A stretch of DNA of 64,000 nucleotides from Egibacter rhizosphaerae (GTDB lineage: Bacteria > Actinomycetota > Nitriliruptoria > Euzebyales > Egibacteraceae). The notes below the pieces were generated by a model. The model was not told where the DNA came from and searched no databases. It saw nothing but the letters and a program-made list of their open reading frames with translations. This document shows positions 44,778 through 52,971 of this stretch, one piece after another; the stretch's first letter is position 1; every line of letters begins with the position of its first letter. Position numbers and translations under genes: made by a program. The stretch is taken from contig NZ_CP036402.1 in assembly GCF_004322855.1 (NCBI RefSeq), forward strand, positions 2,728,001 through 2,792,000, written 5' to 3'.

Positions 44778-45626
44778 ATGTTGATGGCCCCAATTGACTA
44801 CTGTCGGCCGGACAGCCTGGCGGAGGCGGTCCGCGTCCTCGGCGAGGAGCCCTCGGCACGGCCACTGGCAGGCGGGCAGAGTCTGCTGGCACTGCTGAAG
44901 CTGCGCGCGGCGCAGCTGGACCTGCTCGTCGACATCAGCCGCCTGCCCGAGCTCCAGTTCATCGACGTTCGGGAGGACGGGTCGGTCGAGATCGGCGCCG
45001 GCGTGACGTACGCCGAACTCGCCCGCTCCCCCGATCTCAAGCGGGTGCAGCCCAAACTGTGCGAGGTCGCCTCCGGCACGGTCGACGTCCAGGTTCGCAA
45101 CCAAGGAACGTTCGGCGGCAACATCTGCCACAACGACCCGATCAACGATTTCCCCCCGTACGTCGCGGCCGTGGGCGCCACCCTGAACCTCGTCGGCCCC
45201 GAGGGGGAGCGGCGGGCGACACCCGAGGAGTTCTTCCTGGGGGCGTTCTGGAGCGACCTCCGCTCGGGCGAGATCCTGCGCAGCATCGAGCTGCCGCCGC
45301 TCGGTGGCGCCCGCGTCGGCTACGAGGAGGTCGAGATCAACGAGGCGGCGGTGCGGGCGGTGGCCACCGTTCGGGTCGAGGGGGACCGAATCGCCGACGC
45401 GACGGTGGTGCTCGGCTGCCTGTCGGTGCCGACACGTCGTCCGGCAGTCGAGGACGACCTTCGCGGCGCGCCCGCGACCGAGGAGGCGGTGAGCTCGGCG
45501 ACGGCGGGTGTCGCGGAGGGCGTCGAGTTCCCGAGTGATGCCGACGCGTCCGCCGCGTACCGGGCCGAGATCGCGCCGGTCGTGGCTCGTCGTGCGGTGC
45601 TGCAAGCGATCAATGGAGGCGAGTGA
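44778..45626 (+). CDS. Molybdenum hydroxylase FAD subunit (CoxM type)
   Basis: The 282-residue subunit transfers electrons from iron-sulfur clusters to its FAD. The FAD motifs A-G-G-Q-S-L near residue 31 and N-Q-G-T-F-G-G-N near 106 are intact. The C-terminal domain (residues 175-280) matches the CO-dehydrogenase flavoprotein C-terminal fold. Start ATG 44778 follows AAGGGAGGGACGGGC. Gene order medium-small-large (M-S-L) is the same as in xanthine/CO-dehydrogenase-family operons, and the three subunits would form a cytoplasmic hexamer. Confidence 0.92.
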   Translation: MLMAPIDYCRPDSLAEAVRVLGEEPSARPLAGGQSLLALLKLRAAQLDLLVDISRLPELQFIDVREDGSVEIGAGVTYAELARSPDLKRVQPKLCEVASGTVDVQVRNQGTFGGNICHNDPINDFPPYVAAVGATLNLVGPEGERRATPEEFFLGAFWSDLRSGEILRSIELPPLGGARVGYEEVEINEAAVRAVATVRVEGDRIADATVVLGCLSVPTRRPAVEDDLRGAPATEEAVSSATAGVAEGVEFPSDADASAAYRAEIAPVVARRAVLQAINGGE

Positions 45627-45627
45627 C

Positions 45628-46119
45628 GTGGAGATCGAGAAGGACACGACGCACGAGGTCACGCTCACCGTCAATGGCGAGGTCGTCAGCCGGGAGATCC
45701 CCGCTCGGCGACTCCTGATCCACTTCCTCCGCGAGGATCTGCGGCTGCGGGGGCCGAAGGTCGGGTGCGACACCGGCCACTGCGGGGCCTGCACGGTCTC
45801 CCGTAACGGAGAGACCGTGAAGAGCTGCATGGTGCTCGCGGTGCAGACCAGGGGGGACGAGATCGAGACGGTCGAGTCACTGACCGAGGACGGTGAGCTG
45901 AACACCCTGCAGCAGGCGTTCCGCGAACACCACGCGCTGCAGTGTGGTTACTGCACACCGGGCATGTTGATGAGTTCTCGGAACCTCCTGCAACACAACC
46001 CGCAGCCGACGGCGGAGGAGGTCCGAGCGGGGTTGCACGGCAACGTGTGCCGTTGCACCGGCTATGTGAACATCGTCGAGGCCGTGCAGGCAGCCGCCCA
46101 GGAAGGGGGTTCGCGATGA
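45628..46119 (+). CDS. Molybdenum hydroxylase iron-sulfur subunit (CoxS type)
   Basis: The 163-residue subunit binds two [2Fe-2S] clusters. The plant-type ferredoxin site is G-C-D-T-G-H-C-G-A-C-T-V near residues 47-58 with a fourth Cys in K-S-C-M. The C-terminal site is C-G-Y-C-T-P-G near 107 and C-R-C-T-G-Y near 141. GTG 45628 is chosen because GGAGG lies eight bases upstream. An ATG at 45613 overlaps that ribosome-binding site and the preceding gene. It ends in an ATGA overlap with the large subunit. Confidence 0.92.
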   Translation: MEIEKDTTHEVTLTVNGEVVSREIPARRLLIHFLREDLRLRGPKVGCDTGHCGACTVSRNGETVKSCMVLAVQTRGDEIETVESLTEDGELNTLQQAFREHHALQCGYCTPGMLMSSRNLLQHNPQPTAEEVRAGLHGNVCRCTGYVNIVEAVQAAAQEGGSR

Positions 46120-48587
46120 GCGCACCGACCGCGCCGACCGAGCGCACCGAGAAGACCGGCGGCTGGACCGGGCAGAGCCTGTCCCGTAAGGAGGACCAGC
46201 GGCTCCTGACGGGCAAGAGCGCCTTCGTCGACGACCGCGGCATGCACAACATGGGGCACGCCGCCTTCGTGCGCTCCCCGTTCGCCCACGCCGAGATCCG
46301 GTCGATCGACACCACCCGGGCGGAGCAGTTGCCGGGGGTCATCACGATCCTCACCGGCGTGGAGGTCGCCGAGCAGACCGACCCGCTGTTCCAGTTCGCG
46401 CCCAAGGAGGACGGGTCGCAGGTGGAGGAGTACCTCCTCGCCGTCGGCAAGGCCCGGTACCAGGGCGACGCCGTCGCGGTCGTCCTCGCCGAATCCGCCG
46501 AGGTCGCCCAGGACGCCGCGGAGCTCGTCGAGGTCGACTACGAGCCACTGCCGCCCGTGACCGACGTCGTGGAGGCCGCCGAGCCCACCTCCCCGGTCCT
46601 GCACGAGAGCCTCGGCGACAACGTGGCGTGGAAGGGCGAGTACGACTACGGCGACATCGATTGGGCGCTGGAGTCCGCCGACCACGTCGTCACGATCGAC
46701 CGGCTGCACTTCCACCGGTTCTCGTCGACCCCGCTCGAGTGCTTCGGGGTGCTCGTGGACTGGGACCAGGGAACCGACGTGATCGACATCGTGTCGAACA
46801 ACCAGTTCCCCACGTTCGCGGCGCTCGTGATCGCCCCCTCGCTGCGGGTGGGCATCGACCAGCTGAACTTCGCGTCGCAGGACATCGGCGGCGGGTTCGG
46901 AATCAAGATCAACACCTACGTGCACATCGGCGTCCTCGCGCTGCTGTCGCGGAAGGCCGGCCGGCCCGTCAAGTGGACGGAGTTCCGCACCGAGCATCAC
47001 CAGTCCGGTGGGCACGGCAACGAGCGGACGTTCCTCGACGTCCAGGTCCCGATCATGGAGGACGGCACGATCCTCGGCTTCAAGGCGCGCGCGTACGACG
47101 ACGCCGGGGCGTACCTGCACTACGAGCCGCTCGGGGCGGTCATCTGGTCCCAGGTCCTGCCGGGCCCGTACCGGTTCAAGCACATCAACGTCGACTACAC
47201 CGAGTGCGTGACGAACAAGGCGCCAGCGGTGCCGAACCGCGGGTACTCGCGCATGCAGCACATCTGGCTGACCGAGCGCATCGTCGACACGGTGGCCCAC
47301 GAGCTCGGGTTCGACCCCGTCGAGCTCCGCAAGCACAACTACGTCCAGCCCGAGGACTACCCGTACACCACCCCCAACGGGTGCATCTACGACTCCGGGG
47401 ACCTGCCCCGCGCGCTGGATCTCGCGCTCGAGGGCGCCGACTACCCGAAGTGGCGGGAACGCCAGCGGGAGGCGGCCGGCACCGGCAAGCGGATCGGCAT
47501 CGGGATCGGGACGACCCTCGACTCCGGCACGAACAACTTCGGCCAGTCGCGGATGCTCAACCCGAACCTGCCGTTCTCCGGGCAGGGCGAGGCCGCGACC
47601 GCGAAGCTCGACCTCTACGGCGAGGTCGCGCTCCAGCTCGGCACCACCCCCCAGGGGCAGGGCCACGAGACCACGGCCGCACAGGTCGCCGCGGACATCC
47701 TGGGTCTGTCGCCCGACCAGATCCGGGTGCACGCGGGCTTCAACAAGTCCCACAGCACCTACGTGGGGTTCTCCGGCACCTACGCCAGCCAGTTCGCCGT
47801 CACGGGCATCAACGCGGTGATCGGCGCGACCGAGAAGCTGCGCGATGAGATCAGCGACATCGCCTCGGCCGTGCTCGGGGCGCCGGCGGACGAGATCGAG
47901 CTGGCGGACGGCATGGCGCAGGTGCGTGGCGATCCCGAGCGGGCGCTGCCGTTCATCGGCGCGGCCGGGCTGCTCTTCGCGAGCCCGGCCGAGCTCCCGC
48001 CCGAGGTGCGCGAGCGCGTCTCGCTCGTGTGCCGACACGTCTACTACCCGCCGTTCGAGGTGCCCGACATCGAGCGGAAGTACGGCAACCTCACGCTGAC
48101 CTACGCGACGCAGACGCACGTGGCCGTCGTCGAGGTCGACGAGGAGACGGGCGAGGTCGAGATCCTCGACTACTCCGTCGTCGACGACTGCGGCACGCGG
48201 CTAAACCCGAAGCTGGTCGAAGGTCAGGTGCACGGGGCCGCGTCGCACGGCATCGCGGCCGCGCTCCAGGAGACGATGGAGTACGACGAGGACGGTCAGC
48301 TCATGACCGCCAACTTCCTGCACTACAACGTCGCGAGGGCCGACGACATCCCGCCGATCAAGACCCAGGCGATCGAATCGCCCTCCCCCTTCACGGGCAC
48401 GGGTGCCAAGGGCATGGGCGAGGGTGGCGGTGCCCCACTGCACGCCCTCTGCAGTGCGATCCAGGACGCACTGGGGTCCGGAGCCCCGATCGTGCACGAC
48501 TCGCACAACCCTCCGGAGCGGGTCCTCGGGCTCCTGCGCACCGCGCGCACCGGGGGCAATCGCGGGATCCGTGTCGCGTCCAAGTAG
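46116..48587 (+). CDS. Molybdenum hydroxylase large catalytic subunit (xanthine dehydrogenase family)
   Basis: The 823-residue subunit holds the molybdopterin site. Landmarks are E-D-Q-R-L-L-T-G near residue 26, Q-D-I-G-G-G-F-G near 254, G-Q-G-H-E-T near 514 and the catalytic glutamate in G-A-K-G-M-G-E-G-G near 768. The CO dehydrogenase loop A-Y-x-C-S-F-R is absent; the equivalent region reads V-P-N-R-G-Y-S-R-M-Q, so this is not a CO dehydrogenase. Enzymes of this family usually hydroxylate a carbon next to nitrogen in a heterocycle or oxidise an aldehyde, with water as oxygen source. The ATG overlaps the small-subunit stop. A long hairpin follows the stop. Confidence 0.9.
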   Translation: MSAPTAPTERTEKTGGWTGQSLSRKEDQRLLTGKSAFVDDRGMHNMGHAAFVRSPFAHAEIRSIDTTRAEQLPGVITILTGVEVAEQTDPLFQFAPKEDGSQVEEYLLAVGKARYQGDAVAVVLAESAEVAQDAAELVEVDYEPLPPVTDVVEAAEPTSPVLHESLGDNVAWKGEYDYGDIDWALESADHVVTIDRLHFHRFSSTPLECFGVLVDWDQGTDVIDIVSNNQFPTFAALVIAPSLRVGIDQLNFASQDIGGGFGIKINTYVHIGVLALLSRKAGRPVKWTEFRTEHHQSGGHGNERTFLDVQVPIMEDGTILGFKARAYDDAGAYLHYEPLGAVIWSQVLPGPYRFKHINVDYTECVTNKAPAVPNRGYSRMQHIWLTERIVDTVAHELGFDPVELRKHNYVQPEDYPYTTPNGCIYDSGDLPRALDLALEGADYPKWRERQREAAGTGKRIGIGIGTTLDSGTNNFGQSRMLNPNLPFSGQGEAATAKLDLYGEVALQLGTTPQGQGHETTAAQVAADILGLSPDQIRVHAGFNKSHSTYVGFSGTYASQFAVTGINAVIGATEKLRDEISDIASAVLGAPADEIELADGMAQVRGDPERALPFIGAAGLLFASPAELPPEVRERVSLVCRHVYYPPFEVPDIERKYGNLTLTYATQTHVAVVEVDEETGEVEILDYSVVDDCGTRLNPKLVEGQVHGAASHGIAAALQETMEYDEDGQLMTANFLHYNVARADDIPPIKTQAIESPSPFTGTGAKGMGEGGGAPLHALCSAIQDALGSGAPIVHDSHNPPERVLGLLRTARTGGNRGIRVASK

Positions 48588-48605
48588 GCCCCATCCGGTG
48601 ACGAA

Positions 48606-48653
48606 CGGCGGTCGGCGCGTCGACGAGGTGGCTCGTCGACGCGCCGACCGCCG
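48606..48653. terminator. 22-bp perfect stem-loop between large subunit and CoxG-like gene
   Basis: Bases 48606-48627 pair perfectly with 48632-48653, leaving the loop GTGG. No T-run follows, and the CoxG-like gene begins 22 bases later. It may stop part of the transcription, protect the upstream message from decay, or be a protein-binding palindrome. Confidence 0.6.
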
Positions 48654-48675
48654 CGAGTAGAACGCAGGAGGCGTC

Positions 48676-49134
48676 ATGCCATCGTCAACCTTCGAGCGCG
48701 ACATCCAGGTCGGGAGCCCCGCCGACCGGTGCTGGGCGGTGCTCACCGACGTCGAGCGCGTCGCGGGGTGGGTCACGATCGCCGACGAGGTGCGTGAGCA
48801 CGAGTACCTCGCGAAGTACACCGTCGTCCTGGCGGACCAGTTCGGTCCGTTCTCCGTCTACGCGGACATCGACGTGGACGTCACCGACGTCGAGGAGCAC
48901 CGCTTCATCCGCTTCACCGGCAAGGGCAAGGACCGCAAGGGCGGGTCCAGCATCCGCGTGGAGGCCACCATGGCCCTGGAGGAGCAGCCCAGCGGCACGA
49001 CGATCGCCGTGTCGGGCAAGTACAGCGTCCTCGGCACCATCGCCACCATGGGCTCGTCGACCGTCCGCCAGAAGGCGGACGGCATCCTCGACGAGTTCTT
49101 CACCGCGGCCTCCGAGGAGCTCGCGGCGGCGTGA
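48676..49134 (+). CDS. CoxG-like SRPBCC protein
   Basis: The 152-residue protein belongs to the CoxG/SRPBCC group (hydrophobic-pocket, START-like fold). It begins with F-E-R-D-I-Q-V-G-S-P-A-D-R-C-W-A-V-L-T-D, a pattern of CoxG N-termini, and continues with alternating beta strands and a final helix. In CO dehydrogenase systems CoxG recruits the enzyme to the membrane, and some versions bind quinones. Here it follows the molybdenum hydroxylase genes after the long hairpin and may play the same anchoring role, linking the hydroxylase to menaquinone. The ATG follows GCAGGAGGCGTC. Confidence 0.82.
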   Translation: MPSSTFERDIQVGSPADRCWAVLTDVERVAGWVTIADEVREHEYLAKYTVVLADQFGPFSVYADIDVDVTDVEEHRFIRFTGKGKDRKGGSSIRVEATMALEEQPSGTTIAVSGKYSVLGTIATMGSSTVRQKADGILDEFFTAASEELAAA

Positions 49135-49175
49135 CGGTACGACGCCCGGCCCGGGGCACACCCATGCCCTACGAG

Positions 49176-49224
49176 ATCATAAATGCTCAAACCCCTTCCC
49201 CGGGTCCGGGGGGGCTCCTATAGT
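49176..49224 (+). promoter_or_regulatory. Operator copy D and TATAGT promoter element
   Basis: On the minus strand 49176-49191 reads TTTGAGCATTTATGAT, 12 of 16 positions of the consensus. A -10 hexamer TATAGT lies at 49219-49224 with a poor -35 near 49196. Together they sit about 120 bases before the PYROXD2-like gene. The remaining part of this 208-base gap is GC-rich with no gene visible. Confidence 0.5.
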
Positions 49225-49342
49225 CCTTGTGGCTCGGAGGCGTCCGCACCGCAGCTCGCACGGCCCGGTGAGCGACCACCTTCCCGGGGGCAGGTCGGTC
49301 GCGAGCGCGCAGGGAGCCTCGAGTTCGAGAAGGAGGAGCGGG

Positions 49343-50917
49343 ATGGCGGCTCGCGATGTGATCGTCGTCGGCAGCGGGATCAACTCGCTCGTCTGCGCGG
49401 CCCGATTGGCACGCGGGGGCCATCGGGTGACGGTGCTCGAGCGCAACGAGGAGCTCGGTGGCTGCATCCGCACCGAGGAGCTCTTCCCCGGGTTCCGCCA
49501 CGACGTGCTGTCGGGTTGGTACCCGCTGTTCGTCACGTCGCCGGCGTACGCGGAGCTCGGGCCGGAACTCGAGGCGCGCGGGCTGGAGCTCCTCAACACG
49601 GACACGCCCACCGCGGTGCTGACCGAGGACGGGCAGTGGACGGTCCTGTCGACCGATCGTCGAGCCAACGTCCAGCGGCTGGGGGCCGTCGCCGACGGTG
49701 AGGGGCAGCGCTACGCCGACGAGCTCGACCGATTCCTGGAGGAGGACAGCGGGCTCGTCTTCGGCTTCCTCGGCAGTGAGCCCATGAGCTGGCGGGCCTC
49801 GCGGCTGGTCGCCTCCGAGGTGCGCAAGCAGGGAACGAGGGAGACCGCCTCGTTCCTCGGGCGCTCGCTCGAGACGTCCCGGGCGTGGCTGGAGCGGGCG
49901 TTCGCCTCCGATCTCACACGCGCGCTCCTCGCACCCTGGGTGCTCCACGCGGGACTCGGGCCGGACGACGCCTACTCCGGCGTCATGGCGCGGGTCATCA
50001 CCGCCAGCCTGGAGCTGGCGGGGTTGCCGGTCGTCCGCGGCGGCAGCGCGAACACGGTGGCCGCGTTCCGCCAGCTGATCGAGGACCACGGCGGGGAGCT
50101 GCGCACCGGCGCCGAGGTCGAGCGCATCGTCGTCCGCCAGGGTCGGGCGAGCGGCGTGCGCCTCATCGACGGGGAGCAGCTGGACGCCGACGCCGTGTTC
50201 TGCAACGTGACGCCGACCCAGCTCTACGGGCGGCTCCTGGAGTCCGAGCACGTGCCCCACCACGTCGCTCGCGACGCGAGCGCTTATCGCTACGGCCGCG
50301 CCGACATGCAGATCCACTTCGCGCTGAGCGGGCCGCCGAACTGGCCGGATCCGGCGCTCGCGGACGTGCCGATGGTGCATCTGACGTCGGGCATGGACGG
50401 GGTGAGCCGCGCGGTCAACGAGGCGCAACGGGGCTTGCTGCCGGCGGAGGCGACCGTCGTGGTGGGGCAGCCGACGGCGGTGGATCCGTCGCGGGCCCCG
50501 GAGGGCAAGTGGATCCTCTGGATCCAGTTGCAGGAGCTCCCCTCGGTCGTCACCGGCGATGCCGCTGGCGAGCTGTCGGCGCCGGCCGACGGCGCCTGGA
50601 CCGAGGAGCTGCGCGAGGCCTACGCCGACCGGATCCAGCAGCGACTCGCGCGGCACCTCCCCGGGCTGGACGACCAGGTCGAGGGGCGGCGGGTGTACTC
50701 GCCGGCCGATCTCGAGGCCCTGAACCCGAACCTGGTCGGTGGCGATCCCTACAGCGGGGCCTGCACGCTCGACCAGTTCTTCCTGTGGCGACCGATGGGA
50801 AGGACGAAGAACCACGAAACCCCGGTCAAGGGGCTCCACCACATCGGTGCCTCGACCCATCCCGGGCCGGGGCTCGGTGGGGTCTCGGGCTACCTGGCCG
50901 CGGGGCAGTTGCTGTGA
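49343..50917 (+). CDS. PYROXD2/CrtI-like FAD-dependent oxidoreductase
   Basis: The 524-residue protein has a Rossmann FAD motif V-V-G-S-G-I-N-S-L-V near residues 6-15, then E-R-N-E-E-L-G-G-C near 34-42. It also has the family C-terminal H-x-G-A-x-x-H-P-G-x-G-L-G-G-V-S-G near 500-516. This combination is typical of the phytoene-desaturase-related PYROXD2 subgroup, found outside carotenoid pathways and mostly uncharacterised. No carotenoid genes are near, so a desaturase or amine/alcohol dehydrogenase step on the island substrate is more likely. The ATG follows AAGGAGGAGCGGG. It shares a transcript with the luciferase-like monooxygenase downstream. Confidence 0.82.
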   Translation: MAARDVIVVGSGINSLVCAARLARGGHRVTVLERNEELGGCIRTEELFPGFRHDVLSGWYPLFVTSPAYAELGPELEARGLELLNTDTPTAVLTEDGQWTVLSTDRRANVQRLGAVADGEGQRYADELDRFLEEDSGLVFGFLGSEPMSWRASRLVASEVRKQGTRETASFLGRSLETSRAWLERAFASDLTRALLAPWVLHAGLGPDDAYSGVMARVITASLELAGLPVVRGGSANTVAAFRQLIEDHGGELRTGAEVERIVVRQGRASGVRLIDGEQLDADAVFCNVTPTQLYGRLLESEHVPHHVARDASAYRYGRADMQIHFALSGPPNWPDPALADVPMVHLTSGMDGVSRAVNEAQRGLLPAEATVVVGQPTAVDPSRAPEGKWILWIQLQELPSVVTGDAAGELSAPADGAWTEELREAYADRIQQRLARHLPGLDDQVEGRRVYSPADLEALNPNLVGGDPYSGACTLDQFFLWRPMGRTKNHETPVKGLHHIGASTHPGPGLGGVSGYLAAGQLL

Positions 50918-50966
50918 CGGCGATCGGACGGGCCCCGGACGGGGCCCCGGAGGAGGAGGGCACACG

Positions 50967-52025
50967 ATGAAGTTCAGCCTGTACAGCGAGTTGCAGCACT
51001 GGCCCGGGAAGACCTGGCGTCGGCAGGTCGACGAGACCCTCGAGCAGATCGCGCACGCGGACACGCTCGGCTACGACGCGTACGCGGTCGTCGAGCACTA
51101 CTTCTTCCCGAAGTTCTCGATGTCGACCAACCCGTTCGCCCTGTTCGGTGCCGCCGCGCAGCGCACCCAGCGCATCAACTTCCGCACGTTGCTGCACCCC
51201 CTGCCCTTCTACAACCCGGTCGCGCTCGCCTCGCAGATCGCCTTCGCTGACCTCGTGCTCGACGGCCGGTACGAGTTCGGCGTCGGGCGCGGACACGGCT
51301 GGATGCCGCCGAAGGCCGGGCTGCCGATGGACGAGGAGTCCGTGCCCCGCTACCAGGAGTCCCTGGAGCTGTTCGCGAAGGCGCTCGAGGAACCGCGCTT
51401 CTCGTTCCACGGCGAGTACTACCAGATCGAGGACGCGCAGGTCGTGCCCCCGCCGGAGCGCAAGTTCCGCGTGTTCCTCGGCGGGACGAGCGACCACACC
51501 TACGAGATGGCCGCCCGGCACGGGTGGGCGGTCGTGGTGCCGCCGCTGCTGCCGTACGCGGCACTGCGCGATCAGCTCGACCTCTATCGCGAGAAGTGCG
51601 CGGTGTACGGCAACGAGCCCGACATCGTCTGGATCCACGCCTGCTACATCGACGAGGATCGCGACAAGGCCCACGCCGAGGCGCGGGAGGCGATGCGCGG
51701 CTTCCTCGCCGGCAACGCCTCCCCGCTGACCGAGTACGAACGACCCGATGACGAGACCCTGATGAAGGCGAGCTACGGCTTCTACGCGTCGGGTATCCTC
51801 GAGGGATTGGCCGAGACCCCCTACGAGAAGATGATCGAGGACGACATCGTGTGGGTGGGCACTCCCGACGACGTGGGGGAGCGCATCCAGGCGGTCCGTG
51901 ACGTCTGCGAGGGGCTGACCGAGGTCGCGATCACCGTGAACCCGGGGGGGATCGAGCACTGGCAGGCCCTCAAGGCCCAGGAACTGTTCGCGCGGACGGT
52001 GATGCCCCACTTCAGGCAGGGGTGA
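50967..52025 (+). CDS. Luciferase-like (LLM) flavin-dependent monooxygenase, first copy
   Basis: The 352-residue protein has the bacterial-luciferase TIM barrel. E-Q-I-A-H-A-D-T-L-G-Y-D is near residue 25, V-V-E-H-Y near 42, G-R-Y-E-F-G-V-G-R-G near 98 and the C-terminal W-V-G-T-P-D-D-V near 295. Such enzymes use reduced FMN or F420 with oxygen to cleave or hydroxylate C-C, C-S, C-N or ring bonds. Whether FMN or F420 is used cannot be told here. The ATG follows GGAGGAGGAGGGCACACG, a strong site. It is the second gene of the unit starting at 49343 and differs clearly from the LLM protein at 52972. Confidence 0.85.
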   Translation: MKFSLYSELQHWPGKTWRRQVDETLEQIAHADTLGYDAYAVVEHYFFPKFSMSTNPFALFGAAAQRTQRINFRTLLHPLPFYNPVALASQIAFADLVLDGRYEFGVGRGHGWMPPKAGLPMDEESVPRYQESLELFAKALEEPRFSFHGEYYQIEDAQVVPPPERKFRVFLGGTSDHTYEMAARHGWAVVVPPLLPYAALRDQLDLYREKCAVYGNEPDIVWIHACYIDEDRDKAHAEAREAMRGFLAGNASPLTEYERPDDETLMKASYGFYASGILEGLAETPYEKMIEDDIVWVGTPDDVGERIQAVRDVCEGLTEVAITVNPGGIEHWQALKAQELFARTVMPHFRQG

Positions 52026-52167
52026 GCGTGCCCCCGCCCCGACACGTAGCGCGCCCGTCGCTGTCACAGGCTGGGCCCTCGGGTCCCGACACCCCGAGTG
52101 CCCAGCGGATCGGCTAGCCTGTTCCGTCATCCTGCGAACCCCATGAGCACCCAGCGATCAGGACACC

Positions 52168-52860
52168 ATGAGCTCTGACGCGCAATATCTCGATGAACCC
52201 CGCACCCTCGCCGACGCGGCGCTGCAGAAGCTCCGCGCGGCGATCATCTCGTGCGAGCTGGAGCCCGGGAGCTCGCTGCGGTTACGCGAGCTCATCGATC
52301 GCCTGGAGATGAGCTCGGTCCCGATCCGCGAAGCGCTGCGCTACCTCGAGCACAGCGGCCTCGTCGAGCGGCGCCCGCACCGCGGCGCCCTCGTCGCGCC
52401 GATGTCCCCCGAGGACCTGCAGGAGACCTACGCGATCCGCGTCGAGCTCGAGACCATGGCCGTGCGCATGGCCGCCGAGCGCATGAGCACCGAACGGACC
52501 CGGGATCTCCAGCAGCTGCTCACCGACTACGCGGCGGCGTTCGAGGCCGAGGACCCGCGCGCTCGCGACCTCCACCGCCGGCTGCACATGGCGATCTACG
52601 GCTACAGCGACTCGAAGTGGCTGCTGCGGCTGATCCCCATGCTGTGGGACAACGCCGAGCGCTACCAACGGCTGTCGCTGCCCAAGCGCGAGCGCGCCCA
52701 GATCCTCCAGGAGCACCACGCGTTGACCAACGCGTGCCTGCAGGGTGACCCCGATGCCGCGGCCGCGGCACTGCACGAGCACCTGACGCGAACGATCGAC
52801 GCCGCCCTCGAGACGCTCGAGGAGGAGGGCGCCTCCGGCGCCTCGGACGTGAGCGCCTGA
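52168..52860 (+). CDS. GntR-family regulator with FCD effector domain
   Basis: The 230-residue regulator has an N-terminal winged helix at residues 12-75 (L-R-A-A-I-I-S-C-E-L-E-P-G, L-R-E-L-I-D-R-L, V-P-I-R-E-A-L-R-Y-L and R-R-P-H-R-G-A-L-V). A C-terminal all-helical FCD ligand-binding domain (85-215) carries the metal-coordinating pattern D-L-H-R-R-L-H near 132-138 and later E-H-H and H-E-H residues. FCD proteins mostly repress catabolic operons until they bind an organic acid. It is the only GntR gene in the island and sits centrally, so it is a candidate reader of the repeated operator motif. ATG 52168 is preceded by a weak AGGACACC. A possible -10 TAGCCT lies about 50 bases upstream. Confidence 0.88.
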   Translation: MSSDAQYLDEPRTLADAALQKLRAAIISCELEPGSSLRLRELIDRLEMSSVPIREALRYLEHSGLVERRPHRGALVAPMSPEDLQETYAIRVELETMAVRMAAERMSTERTRDLQQLLTDYAAAFEAEDPRARDLHRRLHMAIYGYSDSKWLLRLIPMLWDNAERYQRLSLPKRERAQILQEHHALTNACLQGDPDAAAAALHEHLTRTIDAALETLEEEGASGASDVSA

Positions 52861-52915
52861 TCGTTCACGGCTGCGCGGTCCGCCGTGCCGGACCCGCCGC
52901 TCGCGACTGGTGAGG

Positions 52916-52931
52916 TTTGTGCAAATATCAT
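52916..52931 (+). promoter_or_regulatory. Catabolic-island operator motif, copy C
   Basis: TTTGTGCAAATATCAT matches the consensus at 14 of 16 positions and shares an identical 11-base core (CAAATATCATA, 52922-52932) with copy B on its opposite strand. It ends about 40 bases before the start of the second luciferase-like gene, so it would overlap that gene's promoter. Confidence 0.55.
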
Positions 52932-52971
52932 ATTCTCCTGCCCCGCTCGAGCGACCCGTGGAGGTGGCCCC

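Noticed and set aside
44778-44840. Starting the CoxM-type subunit at 44733.
   Set aside because: The ATG at 44778 has a strong GGGAGG and matches the family N-terminus; the upstream extension has no such support.
46116-48587. Calling the Mo hydroxylase an aerobic carbon monoxide dehydrogenase.
   Set aside because: The Cys-containing A-Y-x-C-S-F-R active-site loop is missing (V-P-N-R-G-Y-S-R-M-Q instead). Only the M-S-L order and the CoxG-like gene resemble cox clusters.
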